From Streptomyces sp. NBC_00557 (GTDB lineage Bacteria; Actinomycetota; Actinomycetes; Streptomycetales; Streptomycetaceae), in NCBI RefSeq assembly GCF_036345995.1, contig NZ_CP107796.1, forward strand, positions 8,612,942 through 8,676,941: 64,000 bases of DNA. The letters are read 5' to 3'. Shown here piece by piece: positions 16,218-24,921 of this stretch; the first letter of the stretch is position 1; each line of letters begins with the position of its first letter. The position numbers were made by a program, and so were the translations under genes. The notes beneath the pieces are model-generated. The model saw nothing but the letters and a program-made list of their open reading frames with translations, was not told where the DNA came from and made no database searches.

Positions 16218-16459
16218 CACAGCCACCTCCCAGCCATACGGCCCGCCCAACGCAGGCCACCACCCGCCAGGATCACCCCGCCCCCGCAGCCCGCAGACCC
16301 GCCCGGCCGCCGACGTCCCAGGCCATAGGACACCCGCCGCCGCGCCCGGTCCCGCCCACGGGACGACACGCAACACCACGCCCGCGCCCGGTCCGCTCAG
16401 CAGACGACGCGGAACACGCCCGCCGCCGCGCCCGGTCCCGCTTATGGGACCGCCCGGAG

Positions 16460-16632
16460 GGGCGAGGGATGGGCGGGGGAGGGGAGCGGGTGTGGAGAGG
16501 GGAGCGGGTCTGGGTGTCGGGGGTGTCGGGGGTGTGGCTGGGGGGTGGGTGTCGGTGGTGTGGGTGGTGGTGTGGCGTGGTTGTTGGTGGGTGTGGGTGG
16601 TGGCCGGTGGCTGTGTGGTGGGTTGCCGCGCA
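16460..16632 (+). other. G/T-rich, A-poor non-coding stretch
   Basis: On the plus strand this stretch is almost free of A and very rich in runs of GGG separated by T or C, for example GGGTGTCGGGGGTGTGGC. It divides the C-rich left part of the window from the relaxase gene. It can form G-quadruplexes on the plus strand. It is non-coding on both strands as far as I can judge and is part of the 16218-16791 interval between the divergent transfer genes. Confidence 0.6.
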
Positions 16633-16649
16633 CCTCTGGCACTTTTGAC

Positions 16650-16669
16650 GCGCCTGCCGTCGCAGGCGC
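16650..16669 (+). promoter_or_regulatory. hairpin before relaxase gene; oriT candidate
   Basis: GCGCCTGC at 16650-16657 pairs perfectly with GCAGGCGC at 16662-16669 across CGTC, followed by CGGTTTTCCC. It lies 122 bases before the relaxase start. MobF systems usually carry oriT as an inverted repeat beside the nick site close to the relaxase gene, so this is the best candidate in the window. It could equally be a terminator for leftward or rightward transcripts. Confidence 0.35.
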
Positions 16670-16791
16670 CGGTTTTCCCTTGGGGCGGGACGAGTTGGAA
16701 GGTCGTGTCCGAGGCCCTGGGAGGATCACAGGCCGGGCCGGGCGTGGCCCGCCGGGGGTGGTGCGGGCGGTGATCTCCTGGCGTGGTGGGG

Positions 16792-19700
16792 ATGACGGTG
16801 AAGGGGATCACGGCGGGGCGTGAGCGCTATTACCGGCGTGACATCGCTGTGGGGGACGGGGCGCAGGGCGGTGAGCCGGCGGTGTCGTCGAGCGTGCCGG
16901 GGGTGCCGCCCGGGGTGTGGCACGGGCAGGCCGCCAAGGAGCTGGGGCTGTCCGGCATCGTCAGTGATACGCAGATGCGGGCCCTGTTCGGGCTCGGCAT
17001 GCACCCGAACGCGGAAGCGATCGCGGCCCGGGCCCTGGCCCGGGGTGCTTCCCTGAAGCAGGCCATGCGGGAGGCCAAGCTCGGCCCGGCCGTGCCGCAG
17101 CTCGCCCCGTCCTCCCCGCTGGACGAGGCGATCGAGCGGGTCCTGGAGCACGCCGACGAGCAGCTGTGCCGACCGCTGACGAAGGCGGAAAAACGGGAGG
17201 TGCGGATGCGCGTTGCGGCGCACGCCTTCGAGGCCGAGTACCACCGCGCTCCCGCGGACGGCGCGGAACTGGGCCGCTATCTGGCCGCCCGCACCGGCCC
17301 GCAGCGCAAGGCCGTCACCGGCTACGACCTCACCTTCTCCTCACAGGAGCTGACCTTGCTGTTCGCGCTGGGCGGCCCCGAGGTACGGCGCATCGCCCTC
17401 GAGGTCCAGGCGCAGGCCCGCTCCGAGACGCTGGCGTGGCTGGAGCAGAACTCGCTCGCGGTGCGTACCGGCCCGGGCGGTGTGGCCCAGCAGCGTGCCG
17501 AACCCGGGCTGCTGGCCACGGTCTATCTGCACTACGAATCCCGCGCGGGTGATCCGATGCTGCACGAGCACGCGGTGATCTCCCCGCGCGTGCGGGGGCC
17601 GGACGGGCGGTGGCGGAACCTGGACTCGCGGCTGCTGCTGCGGGATGTGGTCGTGGCCAGCGAGCTGTTCAACCAGCGCTCCCTGGAGCTGGTCTGTGCC
17701 CGGCTCGGGCTGGTGACGGAGGAGGTGGAGGTCACCCCGGGGCAGCGGCCGGTGATGCGGATCGCCGGGATCGACCCGCGCCTGCGCGCAGTGTTCTCCC
17801 AACGCGGCAGCGCGGTGCGCACCATGGCGCAGGCCTTGTTCGACGACTACCGGCGCCGTCACGGCCGCCAGCCGCACGGCCGTTCCCGCTACACCCTGCT
17901 CGAGCAGGCCCGCGCCCGCACCCGCCCGTCCAAGCGCAAGGCCCGCTCGCTGGATGAGCTGCTGGCCGCTTGGCGGCGCCGCGCGATCGCTGCCACCGAC
18001 CCCGAGACGGTTAACGGCCTGCTCGCCACCGCGCAGGCCGCCGCCCGCCATCGGGCCGTCCCGGTGGCCGTCGACGTCGGCGCGGCGGCCGAGCAGGTCC
18101 TGGCCGCGGTCGCCGAACGCCGTACCACCTTCCGCCGCCGGCATGTGCTGGCCGAAGCCCGCCGCTACCTGATGCGCACCCTGACCGGCGCCACCGCCCC
18201 GCCCGGCGCGGCCGAGGAGATCACCGACCGTGTCCTCGCGCACCATGACTGCCTGGACATCACCCCGCCCGAGATCAACCCCGCCCACCCGGACCTGCAG
18301 CGCGCGGACGGCACCAGCATCTACCGGCCCATCGGCTCGGCGACCTACACCACCCACACCCTTTTGGCGGCCGAGGACCGGCTCCTGGCAGCCGCCCGCA
18401 CCCACGTGATCCCGCCGGTGGGAAGGGGCACGTTCGCCCGTGTCGCCGCCCTGCACCGCCGCCCGATGGACGCCGGACAGCGCGCCCTGGCCTCCTCCTT
18501 CGCGCTGTCGGAGAAGCTGCTGCTGGCCGGCCTGGGACCGGCGGGCGCGGGAAAGACGACGGCGATGCGGCTGGTGGCCCGCGCCGTGGACGCCGCCGGC
18601 GGCCGGCTCATCCCGCTCGCACCGTCCTCCCGGGCGGCGCAGGTCCTCGGCGACGACCTGAACCTGCGCGCCCACACCCTGCACTCCTGGCTCCACCAGC
18701 GCGCCCGGGCCGCCGAAGGAAAACAGGTCGAGGGCACCTTCCAGCTGCGCCCCGGCGACATCGTCCTGGTCGACGAGGCGGGCATGGCCGGCACCCTCCT
18801 GCTCGACAAGATCCTCGCTGATGCGGCCGCCGCGGGTGCGGTGGTGCGGCTGCTGGGCGACCCGCACCAGCTCGCCGCCGTCGAAGCCGGAGGAGCGTTG
18901 AGGCTGATCGCCCGGGCGGGCGGCGCCGTCGAACTCGACCAGCTGCACCGCTTCCGCACCCCCGGCGAGGCGGAGGCCTCCCTCATCCTGCGCGACGGCG
19001 ACGACAACGCAGGCGCCTTCGACTGGTACCGGACCAAGGGCCGGATCGTCGCCGGCACCTACGAGGCGATGTGCGACGCGGTGTTCACCGCCTGGGCCAA
19101 CGACCTCGCCCGAGGCCGCACGTCGCTGATGACGGCCGCCGACACCGAGACGGTCACCGCGCTCAACGAGCGGGCCCAGGCCTGGCACATCGCCGCGGGC
19201 ACCATCGACACCCGCCGCAGCACCGCGCTGCGCGGCGGGCAGCAAGCGCACGTCGGCGACACCATCGTCACCCGCCTCAACCGGCGCCGCATGCTGGTGC
19301 GCGGCGGCCGCGACTTCGTCAAGAACGGCGACACCTGGACCATCACCAAACTCCTGCCCGGCGGCGACGCGGTGGCCCGCCACACCCAGCACCGCGGCCG
19401 CATCCGCCTGCCCGCCGCCTACCTCGCCACCCACTGCGAACTCGGCTACGCCTCCACCATCCACCGCGCCCAGGGCATGACCGTCGACACCTCCCACGCC
19501 CTCGCCTCCCCCCGCTCCACGAGGGAAGGCGTCTACGTGCAGCTCACCCGGGGAGCACGCACCAACCGCCTCTACGTCGCCCTCGAAGACGGCGACCACC
19601 TGAACGACGTCCTGCGCTCCATCGCCGCCCGCCGCCGCGCCGAGTTGTCGGCCACCGAATCCATCACCGCCCTGCAACGCGAGATCAGCGCCCCCGGCCA

Positions 19701-21483
19701 GCTGTCCGCCGAGTTCGCCGACGCCAGCGAACGCGCCACCCGCGCCCGGCTGACCGGCCTGCTCCAGCACACTCTCGGCGCCGACCGTGCTGCCTGGTTC
19801 ATGGCCGCAGACGCCTACCCCGCCCTCATCCGCGCCCTGAACGACGCCGAACGCGCCGGATACGACCTGCCCCGCCTGCTCGCCCACACCGTGCCCCGGC
19901 GCGGCTTCGCCGACGCCCACGACCCCGCCGCCGTCCTCACCTGGCGCCTGCGCCAGCACCTGGACGACGCATCCGCAGCCCAGGCCGAAGCCGGTCACCG
20001 TCCCCTGGCCGAGCTGTCCCTGGCCCAACTGCACACCCTGAAACGGCTGGCCGCCGCCCACCGCGCCGCCGCCCGCGAGGCACTCAAGGCCGCCGACGCA
20101 GCCTTCACCCACCTGCCCGCGCCCATCACCACCCGCACCGGCGACACCCACCCCGCCTGGGAAAACCGCCCCTTCGGCGACCTGACCCGCACCCAACTGG
20201 CCGCCCAACTCGCCCACGCCCGCGCCCAGATCCGCCACTCCCAGAGCACTGGAGCACCGCTGTCGGACACCGCCCGGCACGTCATCACCGCCCTCATGGC
20301 CGAGTCCCAGCTGCGCCGCGCCATCAGCTGGCGGGACGCCGCCCGCGAGGACTACCAGCGCGACCGCGCCACCCACCACGCCGCCACCGGCGGCTCCACC
20401 TCACTGGCCGCCATCCGCCGCACCCTGCAGCAGCGCCGCACAGCGACCCTCCAGCGCCAGCAGTGGGCGCGCACCCACCTGGCCCGCGCCGACGCCGTCA
20501 CGAACAAGATCGACGCCGAACTGCGCCTACGCGACCGCCTCCCCGACCAGCCGCCGTACCGCCCCAATCACCGCGCCGAGATACCCGACTGGGTCGCCGA
20601 CCGGCACGCCCTGACCCACCCCGACACCCCCGAGCACTGGCGCACCCACCTGGCCGAACGCCACCGCATCCTGGCCCGCTCACTCACCGACCGCGGCCAC
20701 ACCCTCGCCACGAAGCCGCCCGCCTGGGCCCGCCCCCTCGGCCCGCCGCCACCCACCAGCTCCCCCCGCAGACGTGCCGCCTGGGCCACCACCTGCGCCC
20801 TGGTCGAACTGTGGCGCACCCGCCACGCCATCACCGCCACCGGAATCGGCCCACGCCCCGAGGACCCCGACGACGCGGCGGCCTGGGACGACCTCAACGC
20901 CCGCGTCCGCGCCCTGACCGCACGACGCCGCCCGATCCACCAGCCGCTGCCGCCCGACGCCCCCGCATCCGCCGTCATCGCCCACGCTCTCGCCCACCTC
21001 GACACACCCCCGCCCGCCGGGGCGCTGCACGACCACCCGGCCCTGCGCGACCCCCACGGCATCGCCCCGCTCTCCCACGCCGCCCTGCACGCCCGCACCG
21101 CCCGGCGCGCCCTGGCCGCCGTCCTCGCCGGCGAGCCGCTGCCCGAGGACTGGATGGACCAGATCACCGCCCCCGGAGAAGACGACGAAGACGAACAACG
21201 CATCTACACCAGACTGCTGACCGCGATCGGCGACTACCGCCGACGCCACCACCGCGCCGGCCCCGACCTCCTCGGGCCACGCCCCCACGGCGTCGACGGC
21301 CAGGAGTGGGACCACCTCACCGACGCCCTCGACCTCTACACCCACGCCCGCGTCCAACACCGCCTGGAACAACTCCGCAACCGCACCCAGGCCGAACGCG
21401 CAGTCCTGCTGCCGACCACCTCACCACTTCGACAGCCGCCGCCGGACACCGACGGCCCCGGCCGGCGCACCCCAGCCCGCTGA
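16792..21483 (+). CDS. traA: MobF-type conjugative relaxase-helicase (TraA/TrwC-like)
   Basis: Nicks oriT, stays bound to the DNA 5' end and unwinds the transferred strand. Near the N-terminus the tyrosine pair in GRERYYRRD (about residues 13-14) matches the catalytic YY of actinobacterial TraA. VTGYDLTFS leads the TrwC relaxase domain, and the metal-binding histidines are in HYESRAGDPMLHEHAV (about residues 246-259). The RecD-like helicase has Walker A GPAGAGKT (about 582-589), Walker B VLVDEAGM (about 660), LLGDPHQLAAV, and the C-terminal motifs GYASTIHRAQGMTVD and VQLTRGARTNRLYVAL. About 550 C-terminal residues are helical and unassigned. GTG 16783, three codons earlier, is an alternative start. 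Confidence 0.93.
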   Translation: MTVKGITAGRERYYRRDIAVGDGAQGGEPAVSSSVPGVPPGVWHGQAAKELGLSGIVSDTQMRALFGLGMHPNAEAIAARALARGASLKQAMREAKLGPAVPQLAPSSPLDEAIERVLEHADEQLCRPLTKAEKREVRMRVAAHAFEAEYHRAPADGAELGRYLAARTGPQRKAVTGYDLTFSSQELTLLFALGGPEVRRIALEVQAQARSETLAWLEQNSLAVRTGPGGVAQQRAEPGLLATVYLHYESRAGDPMLHEHAVISPRVRGPDGRWRNLDSRLLLRDVVVASELFNQRSLELVCARLGLVTEEVEVTPGQRPVMRIAGIDPRLRAVFSQRGSAVRTMAQALFDDYRRRHGRQPHGRSRYTLLEQARARTRPSKRKARSLDELLAAWRRRAIAATDPETVNGLLATAQAAARHRAVPVAVDVGAAAEQVLAAVAERRTTFRRRHVLAEARRYLMRTLTGATAPPGAAEEITDRVLAHHDCLDITPPEINPAHPDLQRADGTSIYRPIGSATYTTHTLLAAEDRLLAAARTHVIPPVGRGTFARVAALHRRPMDAGQRALASSFALSEKLLLAGLGPAGAGKTTAMRLVARAVDAAGGRLIPLAPSSRAAQVLGDDLNLRAHTLHSWLHQRARAAEGKQVEGTFQLRPGDIVLVDEAGMAGTLLLDKILADAAAAGAVVRLLGDPHQLAAVEAGGALRLIARAGGAVELDQLHRFRTPGEAEASLILRDGDDNAGAFDWYRTKGRIVAGTYEAMCDAVFTAWANDLARGRTSLMTAADTETVTALNERAQAWHIAAGTIDTRRSTALRGGQQAHVGDTIVTRLNRRRMLVRGGRDFVKNGDTWTITKLLPGGDAVARHTQHRGRIRLPAAYLATHCELGYASTIHRAQGMTVDTSHALASPRSTREGVYVQLTRGARTNRLYVALEDGDHLNDVLRSIAARRRAELSATESITALQREISAPGQLSAEFADASERATRARLTGLLQHTLGADRAAWFMAADAYPALIRALNDAERAGYDLPRLLAHTVPRRGFADAHDPAAVLTWRLRQHLDDASAAQAEAGHRPLAELSLAQLHTLKRLAAAHRAAAREALKAADAAFTHLPAPITTRTGDTHPAWENRPFGDLTRTQLAAQLAHARAQIRHSQSTGAPLSDTARHVITALMAESQLRRAISWRDAAREDYQRDRATHHAATGGSTSLAAIRRTLQQRRTATLQRQQWARTHLARADAVTNKIDAELRLRDRLPDQPPYRPNHRAEIPDWVADRHALTHPDTPEHWRTHLAERHRILARSLTDRGHTLATKPPAWARPLGPPPPTSSPRRRAAWATTCALVELWRTRHAITATGIGPRPEDPDDAAAWDDLNARVRALTARRRPIHQPLPPDAPASAVIAHALAHLDTPPPAGALHDHPALRDPHGIAPLSHAALHARTARRALAAVLAGEPLPEDWMDQITAPGEDDEDEQRIYTRLLTAIGDYRRRHHRAGPDLLGPRPHGVDGQEWDHLTDALDLYTHARVQHRLEQLRNRTQAERAVLLPTTSPLRQPPPDTDGPGRRTPAR

Positions 21484-21625
21484 GAGACCGAGCGGCCGAG
21501 GCGGTGCCGCGGCCCGCTGCGGCCTCAAAGGCCACCGACGATCAACGAACCAGGCGAGAAGGCTCCCTCGCCTCAGGGCGATGCCGATCGAGTTCCGCCA
21601 GCACACGGCTGCGCAGGAGTTCGCT

Positions 21626-21787
21626 TCAGCGCGGCAGCCGCAGGGCGCGGGCGGCGCAGTACCGGCCGAGCAGGATGCCGAGCACGCCGAAGACGGCCAG
21701 CGGCACGGCCAGCAGGAGCAGGAGATGTGTGGGTGTCCCCGAGGCGTCATCGGCGAGGGCGACGGCGAGCAGGGCGAACACCACCAC
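21626..21787 (-). CDS. possible small two-helix membrane protein
   Basis: On the minus strand a GTG run at 21787-21779 opens 53 codons: VVVFALLAVALADDASGTPT, a second hydrophobic stretch LLLLLAVPLAVFGVLGILLG, then a basic end. The frame is also continuous, after one stop codon, with the gene just upstream (21830-22003), and it reads through a hydrophobic start, so the true N-terminus is uncertain. It could be a small coupled membrane protein or the rear half of a gene split by a stop. Confidence 0.4.
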   Translation of the reverse strand: MVVFALLAVALADDASGTPTHLLLLLAVPLAVFGVLGILLGRYCAARALRLPR

Positions 21788-21829
21788 CGCCGTGGCGCTC
21801 GCCCACTGCCATCCCTTGCGGGAAGGCGT

Positions 21830-22003
21830 TCAGCCTCTCAAGAGCGGCAGCTGCGCCTTGAAGTGGCTGGTGCGCTCCGCCTCCGCGAGGATCCGGGCGG
21901 CGTCGGCGTTGACCTGAGAGGGTATGTCACCGCGTTCCGTGACGAGCTTGTCGTAGATGGGCGCGTCGCCCCAGGCATGCCGGACGCCGTCCTGCTGACT
22001 CAC
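21830..22003 (-). CDS. small hypothetical protein (57 aa)
   Basis: GTG 22003 has AAGGA seven bases upstream. The product reads VSQQDGVRHAWGDAPIYDKL, then VTERGDIPSQVNADAARILAEAERTSHFKAQLPLLRG: soluble, helical, charged. It is convergent to the relaxase gene and probably co-transcribed with the small membrane ORF that begins after its stop in the same frame. No family was recognised. Confidence 0.5.
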   Translation of the reverse strand: MSQQDGVRHAWGDAPIYDKLVTERGDIPSQVNADAARILAEAERTSHFKAQLPLLRG

Positions 22004-22540
22004 TGCGTGTCCTTCCCCACGGGTGTACAAACGGCTAGCGAGTGTACGGGTGTTGGACGGGCTCACAGCTTCAAGCAGTGGCATCCGGCCGCCTGATCGG
22101 CGCTCCCGCGGTGGCCTGTGACGCGCCGCCTGGATCTCGCGCGGCCGCCACAACAACCGGGCTCCCGCGGTCTGCAGGGAGCACATAGAGGAGTGGACAA
22201 CCTGCTTCCTGCCTCAACGACCGCGCACCCTGCAGCTCCCACCGAGCGCGTGCCCGCAAGGGTCTGGACGATCCGGCTCACCGGACGCAGCGACCGTTGC
22301 GCCACGGTCTTGTGCAGCAACCCCAGCTGCCAGATGCCGCCTCTATCAGAGAGTTGTTCAGGCCTGTGCGGGACGTCCATGAAGCCGTCGGCCGCTCCAT
22401 CCTTGTGCCAAGCCGTCGACTAGGACTGCCCGGACTGCGGTCCGGGAAGCAGTAGGCCACCACCCCGCCAAGGGCCGCGAAAAGTCCTTCCCGCGCCTGG
22501 AGGGCAGTGTCACAGTGGGGCCGCAGACGGGGAGGCATGG
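22004..22540 (+). other. intergenic, no supported gene
   Basis: This is 537 bases of lower GC than the surroundings. Several overlapping frames of about 100 codons exist on both strands but none has convincing composition. It may contain decayed sequence; I could not identify a source. Confidence 0.4.
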
Positions 22541-22903
22541 ATGAACGCAGGGGGCCACGGAGGCGGGGGTCACGGAGGCGGGCCCGTTGGGCACCACGGT
22601 GGGCATCACGGTGGGCATCACGGTGGGCATCACGGTGGGCATCACGCGCACGAGGACGGGGGCGAGCGGCCCGATGCCTCTCTCCCGCCTGAGACTGGCC
22701 ACAGCAGCCCGCCCACAGAGTCAGGCGGTTGCCTTTCCCTTGTCTTTGTCCTGCTTTGGATGACTGGAGTCCTGGTCGGGTGCATCGGCTCCCTCTATAT
22801 CTTCGGCAACAACATGTGGCTGGCAGTCCCCGCCGCATTCTTGTGGTGGGTCTTGATGATCGTCCTGCTCGGAGGCGCGCTGAACCTCAAGGACCGTCGC
22901 TAG
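22541..22903 (+). CDS. Gly-His-repeat membrane protein (120 aa)
   Basis: ATG 22541 lies seven bases after GGGGAGG. Residues 5-37 are almost only glycine and histidine (GHHGGHHGGHHGGHH), encoded by a 12-base tandem repeat. A short polar linker follows. Residues 64-90 (LSLVFVLLWMTGVLVGCIGSLYIF) and 94-114 (WLAVPAAFLWWVLMIVLLGGA) are two membrane helices, ending with NLKDRR. The His-rich tail should bind nickel, copper or zinc at the membrane surface. Whether it senses, stores or only tolerates metal cannot be told. It has no partner gene next to it. Confidence 0.7.
   Translation: MNAGGHGGGGHGGGPVGHHGGHHGGHHGGHHGGHHAHEDGGERPDASLPPETGHSSPPTESGGCLSLVFVLLWMTGVLVGCIGSLYIFGNNMWLAVPAAFLWWVLMIVLLGGALNLKDRR
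22590..22645 (+). repeat. 12-bp tandem repeat coding for GHHG
   Basis: About four and a half units of GGGCATCACGGT in frame within the gene at 22541; the first unit has C for T at one position. Such arrays change length by slippage, so the His tail length should vary between strains. Confidence 0.8.
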
Positions 22904-23110
22904 GGCCGCTCCCGCCCCGGCCCGCGGGCGCAGCCCCCCGCGTCCCGCCGGGCGGGACGCCCCGGGTGAGGGCCGCTTGCCTCCTCCCGCACGAGGGACC
23001 AGCCCAGGCCGGCCGGCCACCATCACTGCCTCGTACAGGCAAGCTGCGGCCAGCCGCCGCCCTGAAGGGGCCGCGCGGTACCCCTACTGCCGAGCAGAAG
23101 GTCTCTTGCC

Positions 23111-24691
23111 GTGAGTGAACAGCTGGCCGCCCCCGACGACTTCGGCACCTGGCTGACCGAGCGGGGACCCGACGCCTACGCCCTGGCCTGGGTGGCCGAC
23201 CAGGACACTCCCACCGGCGAGTTGGGCGCCGACAAGCCGGTGGCGGGCAGGTCCGGGATCGACCGGCCCGGTGCTGATCTCACCCGGATCACCGTGCACG
23301 AGGTCACTCACGGTCGGCAGGAGACGCTGCGCCGCTGGCTTCAACTGGACGACGGCCGACGGCAGCTGGCGATCGTCTCCGCCGATGCCGAGGGCTTGCG
23401 CGAGCACACGCCGGGGGAACTGGCCGTCCAGCTCATGCACGATCCGGACACCGACGACGCTCAGCTCACGCAGCAACTGGCCGACTGGCTGTATCGCCGC
23501 AACATCGACGCGGACCAGGCACTGGAACTGGGGTGGATCGCCGCGGCCGCCGCCTGGACCTGCCACATGCGCGATCTGTCGGGGTTCCCGCCTGCTTCCG
23601 TCCGTGCCCGCAGCCTTGCCATGGCAGGCGATCTGGACGAGGACACCGAGGCACTGCTCGTCAGCGCCGGGCAGCGCACCAGCGAACTCCTCGACCGGAT
23701 GGATGGCCCCTTTCGGCCCCGCGCCGAGCTCGTCGACGACTGGCACACGGCCGAGAACCTGGCCGCCGACATCCCCGCCCTGCGCGAGACAGCCGACTGG
23801 CTGCTCGACCAGATCGCCCTGCGCGACGCCGGCGCACAGCAACTACGGGCCGTCCTCGAGCCGGACATCACCGACTACCAGCGCGCCGCCGCCGACGGGG
23901 CTGCCCCGCGGCTGGACGAGGCCCGCGCCGCGCACCTGGCGCAGGCCCGCGCCACGGTGCGCGCCTACACCGCCGCCGTCCACTCCGGCCGCGAGCAGCA
24001 GGCGCAGCAGATCCTCGACGCCTTCCCCGTCCCGGCCCGCTCGCTCGAATGCAGCGGCCCGGCCACCGCCTGGCGGCGGGAGTCGGCCACCGCCCAGGAG
24101 GCGATCGATGCCCTGGCGGCGCAGCGCGCGGCGACCACCGCCGAGGAGGGGGGCGACTACGTTGCCGACCCCGAGCTCCTGCACGCCCGCACCGCCTATC
24201 TGGCCGCGCGTGAAGCCCAGCTGCACTGCATGCACGACGCACTCGGGCGCCTCGCCCACCCCCTCGAGCCCCCTCACGGCCTGCCCGACGAACTCGCCCC
24301 GGTCGCAGCCGCCCAGATCCAGCGCCGCCTCATCGAGGCCTTCGGCACCACCGACCGCGCCCGCCAGGTCTTGGACGGACAGATCAGCTACCGGCTCCAG
24401 CAACCGCCCGGCGCCCACCAGCGAACCACCACCCAGGCCGAAACCGACCTGCTGATACGGGTGCGCGATGCGCTCGAGGAAGTCCCCGGCGCCGGCACCC
24501 CCCTGGACGCCGAAGACATCCGAACGCGCGCGGAGCACTTCCGAGCCCGCCTGGAGTACGCGATGGCCCAGCAGCCCACGGCACGCCCTGGCGCCCCGGC
24601 CGGTCCCGAGCGTGCGGCATCCACCGCACACGCCCAGGCCCACGCCCAAGCGCTGGCGGCAGACGTCACCACGCCTGGAGTGCAGCGGTGA
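23111..24691 (+). CDS. large hypothetical helical protein (526 aa)
   Basis: GTG 23111 follows AGAAGG. The N-terminal 100 residues are mixed (FGTWLTERGPDAYALAWVAD, LRRWLQLDDGRRQLAIVSAD). The rest is helical, with Ala/Arg/Glu-rich amphipathic stretches and an Ala/Gln/His-rich end. It is soluble, without signal peptide. Its size and composition recall the two paralogues at 32.2 and 34.9 kb but I see no aligned sequence blocks. The stop overlaps the GTG of the next short ORF (GTGA), suggesting coupling. Confidence 0.72.
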   Translation: MSEQLAAPDDFGTWLTERGPDAYALAWVADQDTPTGELGADKPVAGRSGIDRPGADLTRITVHEVTHGRQETLRRWLQLDDGRRQLAIVSADAEGLREHTPGELAVQLMHDPDTDDAQLTQQLADWLYRRNIDADQALELGWIAAAAAWTCHMRDLSGFPPASVRARSLAMAGDLDEDTEALLVSAGQRTSELLDRMDGPFRPRAELVDDWHTAENLAADIPALRETADWLLDQIALRDAGAQQLRAVLEPDITDYQRAAADGAAPRLDEARAAHLAQARATVRAYTAAVHSGREQQAQQILDAFPVPARSLECSGPATAWRRESATAQEAIDALAAQRAATTAEEGGDYVADPELLHARTAYLAAREAQLHCMHDALGRLAHPLEPPHGLPDELAPVAAAQIQRRLIEAFGTTDRARQVLDGQISYRLQQPPGAHQRTTTQAETDLLIRVRDALEEVPGAGTPLDAEDIRTRAEHFRARLEYAMAQQPTARPGAPAGPERAASTAHAQAHAQALAADVTTPGVQR

Positions 24692-24921
24692 CCTGGATGC
24701 TGAGCACGACCTTCGGCATGCTGCTGCGGCTGACCGCCGCTCATCCGGAGGAGGCGGCACCGGCCGTGACGAGGCTCCTGGATCTGGCGACGCTGCCGTC
24801 ATCCGCCGACTACGTCGGGCAGGGCAAGCAGCAGAACCGGGCAGGGGAAGGCGGGGATCACGCGACGTTCGTGCAGCCGGCGACGGTCAGATCGTCGGCG
24901 AGCTCGTTGACCGCCGTATAG
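24688..24921 (+). CDS. possible small coupled protein (77 aa)
   Basis: GTG 24688 overlaps the TGA of the preceding gene by four bases, a normal coupled arrangement. The first 45 residues (TWMLSTTFGMLLRLTAAHPEEAAPAVTRLLDLATLP) have good coding character; the rest is poor and overlaps the end of the opposite-strand gene at 24858-24921. The true gene may have been truncated by the rearrangement that placed the minus-strand gene here. Confidence 0.38.
   Translation: MTWMLSTTFGMLLRLTAAHPEEAAPAVTRLLDLATLPSSADYVGQGKQQNRAGEGGDHATFVQPATVRSSASSLTAV

Noticed and set aside
13305..16328. 1007-codon plus-strand open frame rich in Arg, Pro and His
   Set aside because: The product is low-complexity RPPP/HPTP sequence caused by C-rich DNA. 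It overlaps three better genes in other frames and crosses direct repeats.
17341..20379. 1012-codon minus-strand open frame
   Set aside because: Exact antisense of the relaxase gene; Gly/Val/Gln-rich shadow without start signals.
22063..22423. Overlapping 100-codon frames on both strands between 22.0 and 22.5 kb
   Set aside because: Both have poor amino-acid composition and no start signals; no resemblance to transposases could be established.
22590..22645. Short tandem repeats as a CRISPR array
   Set aside because: Units are 12 bases, directly adjacent, in frame, and code for GHHG; there are no spacers and no cas genes.
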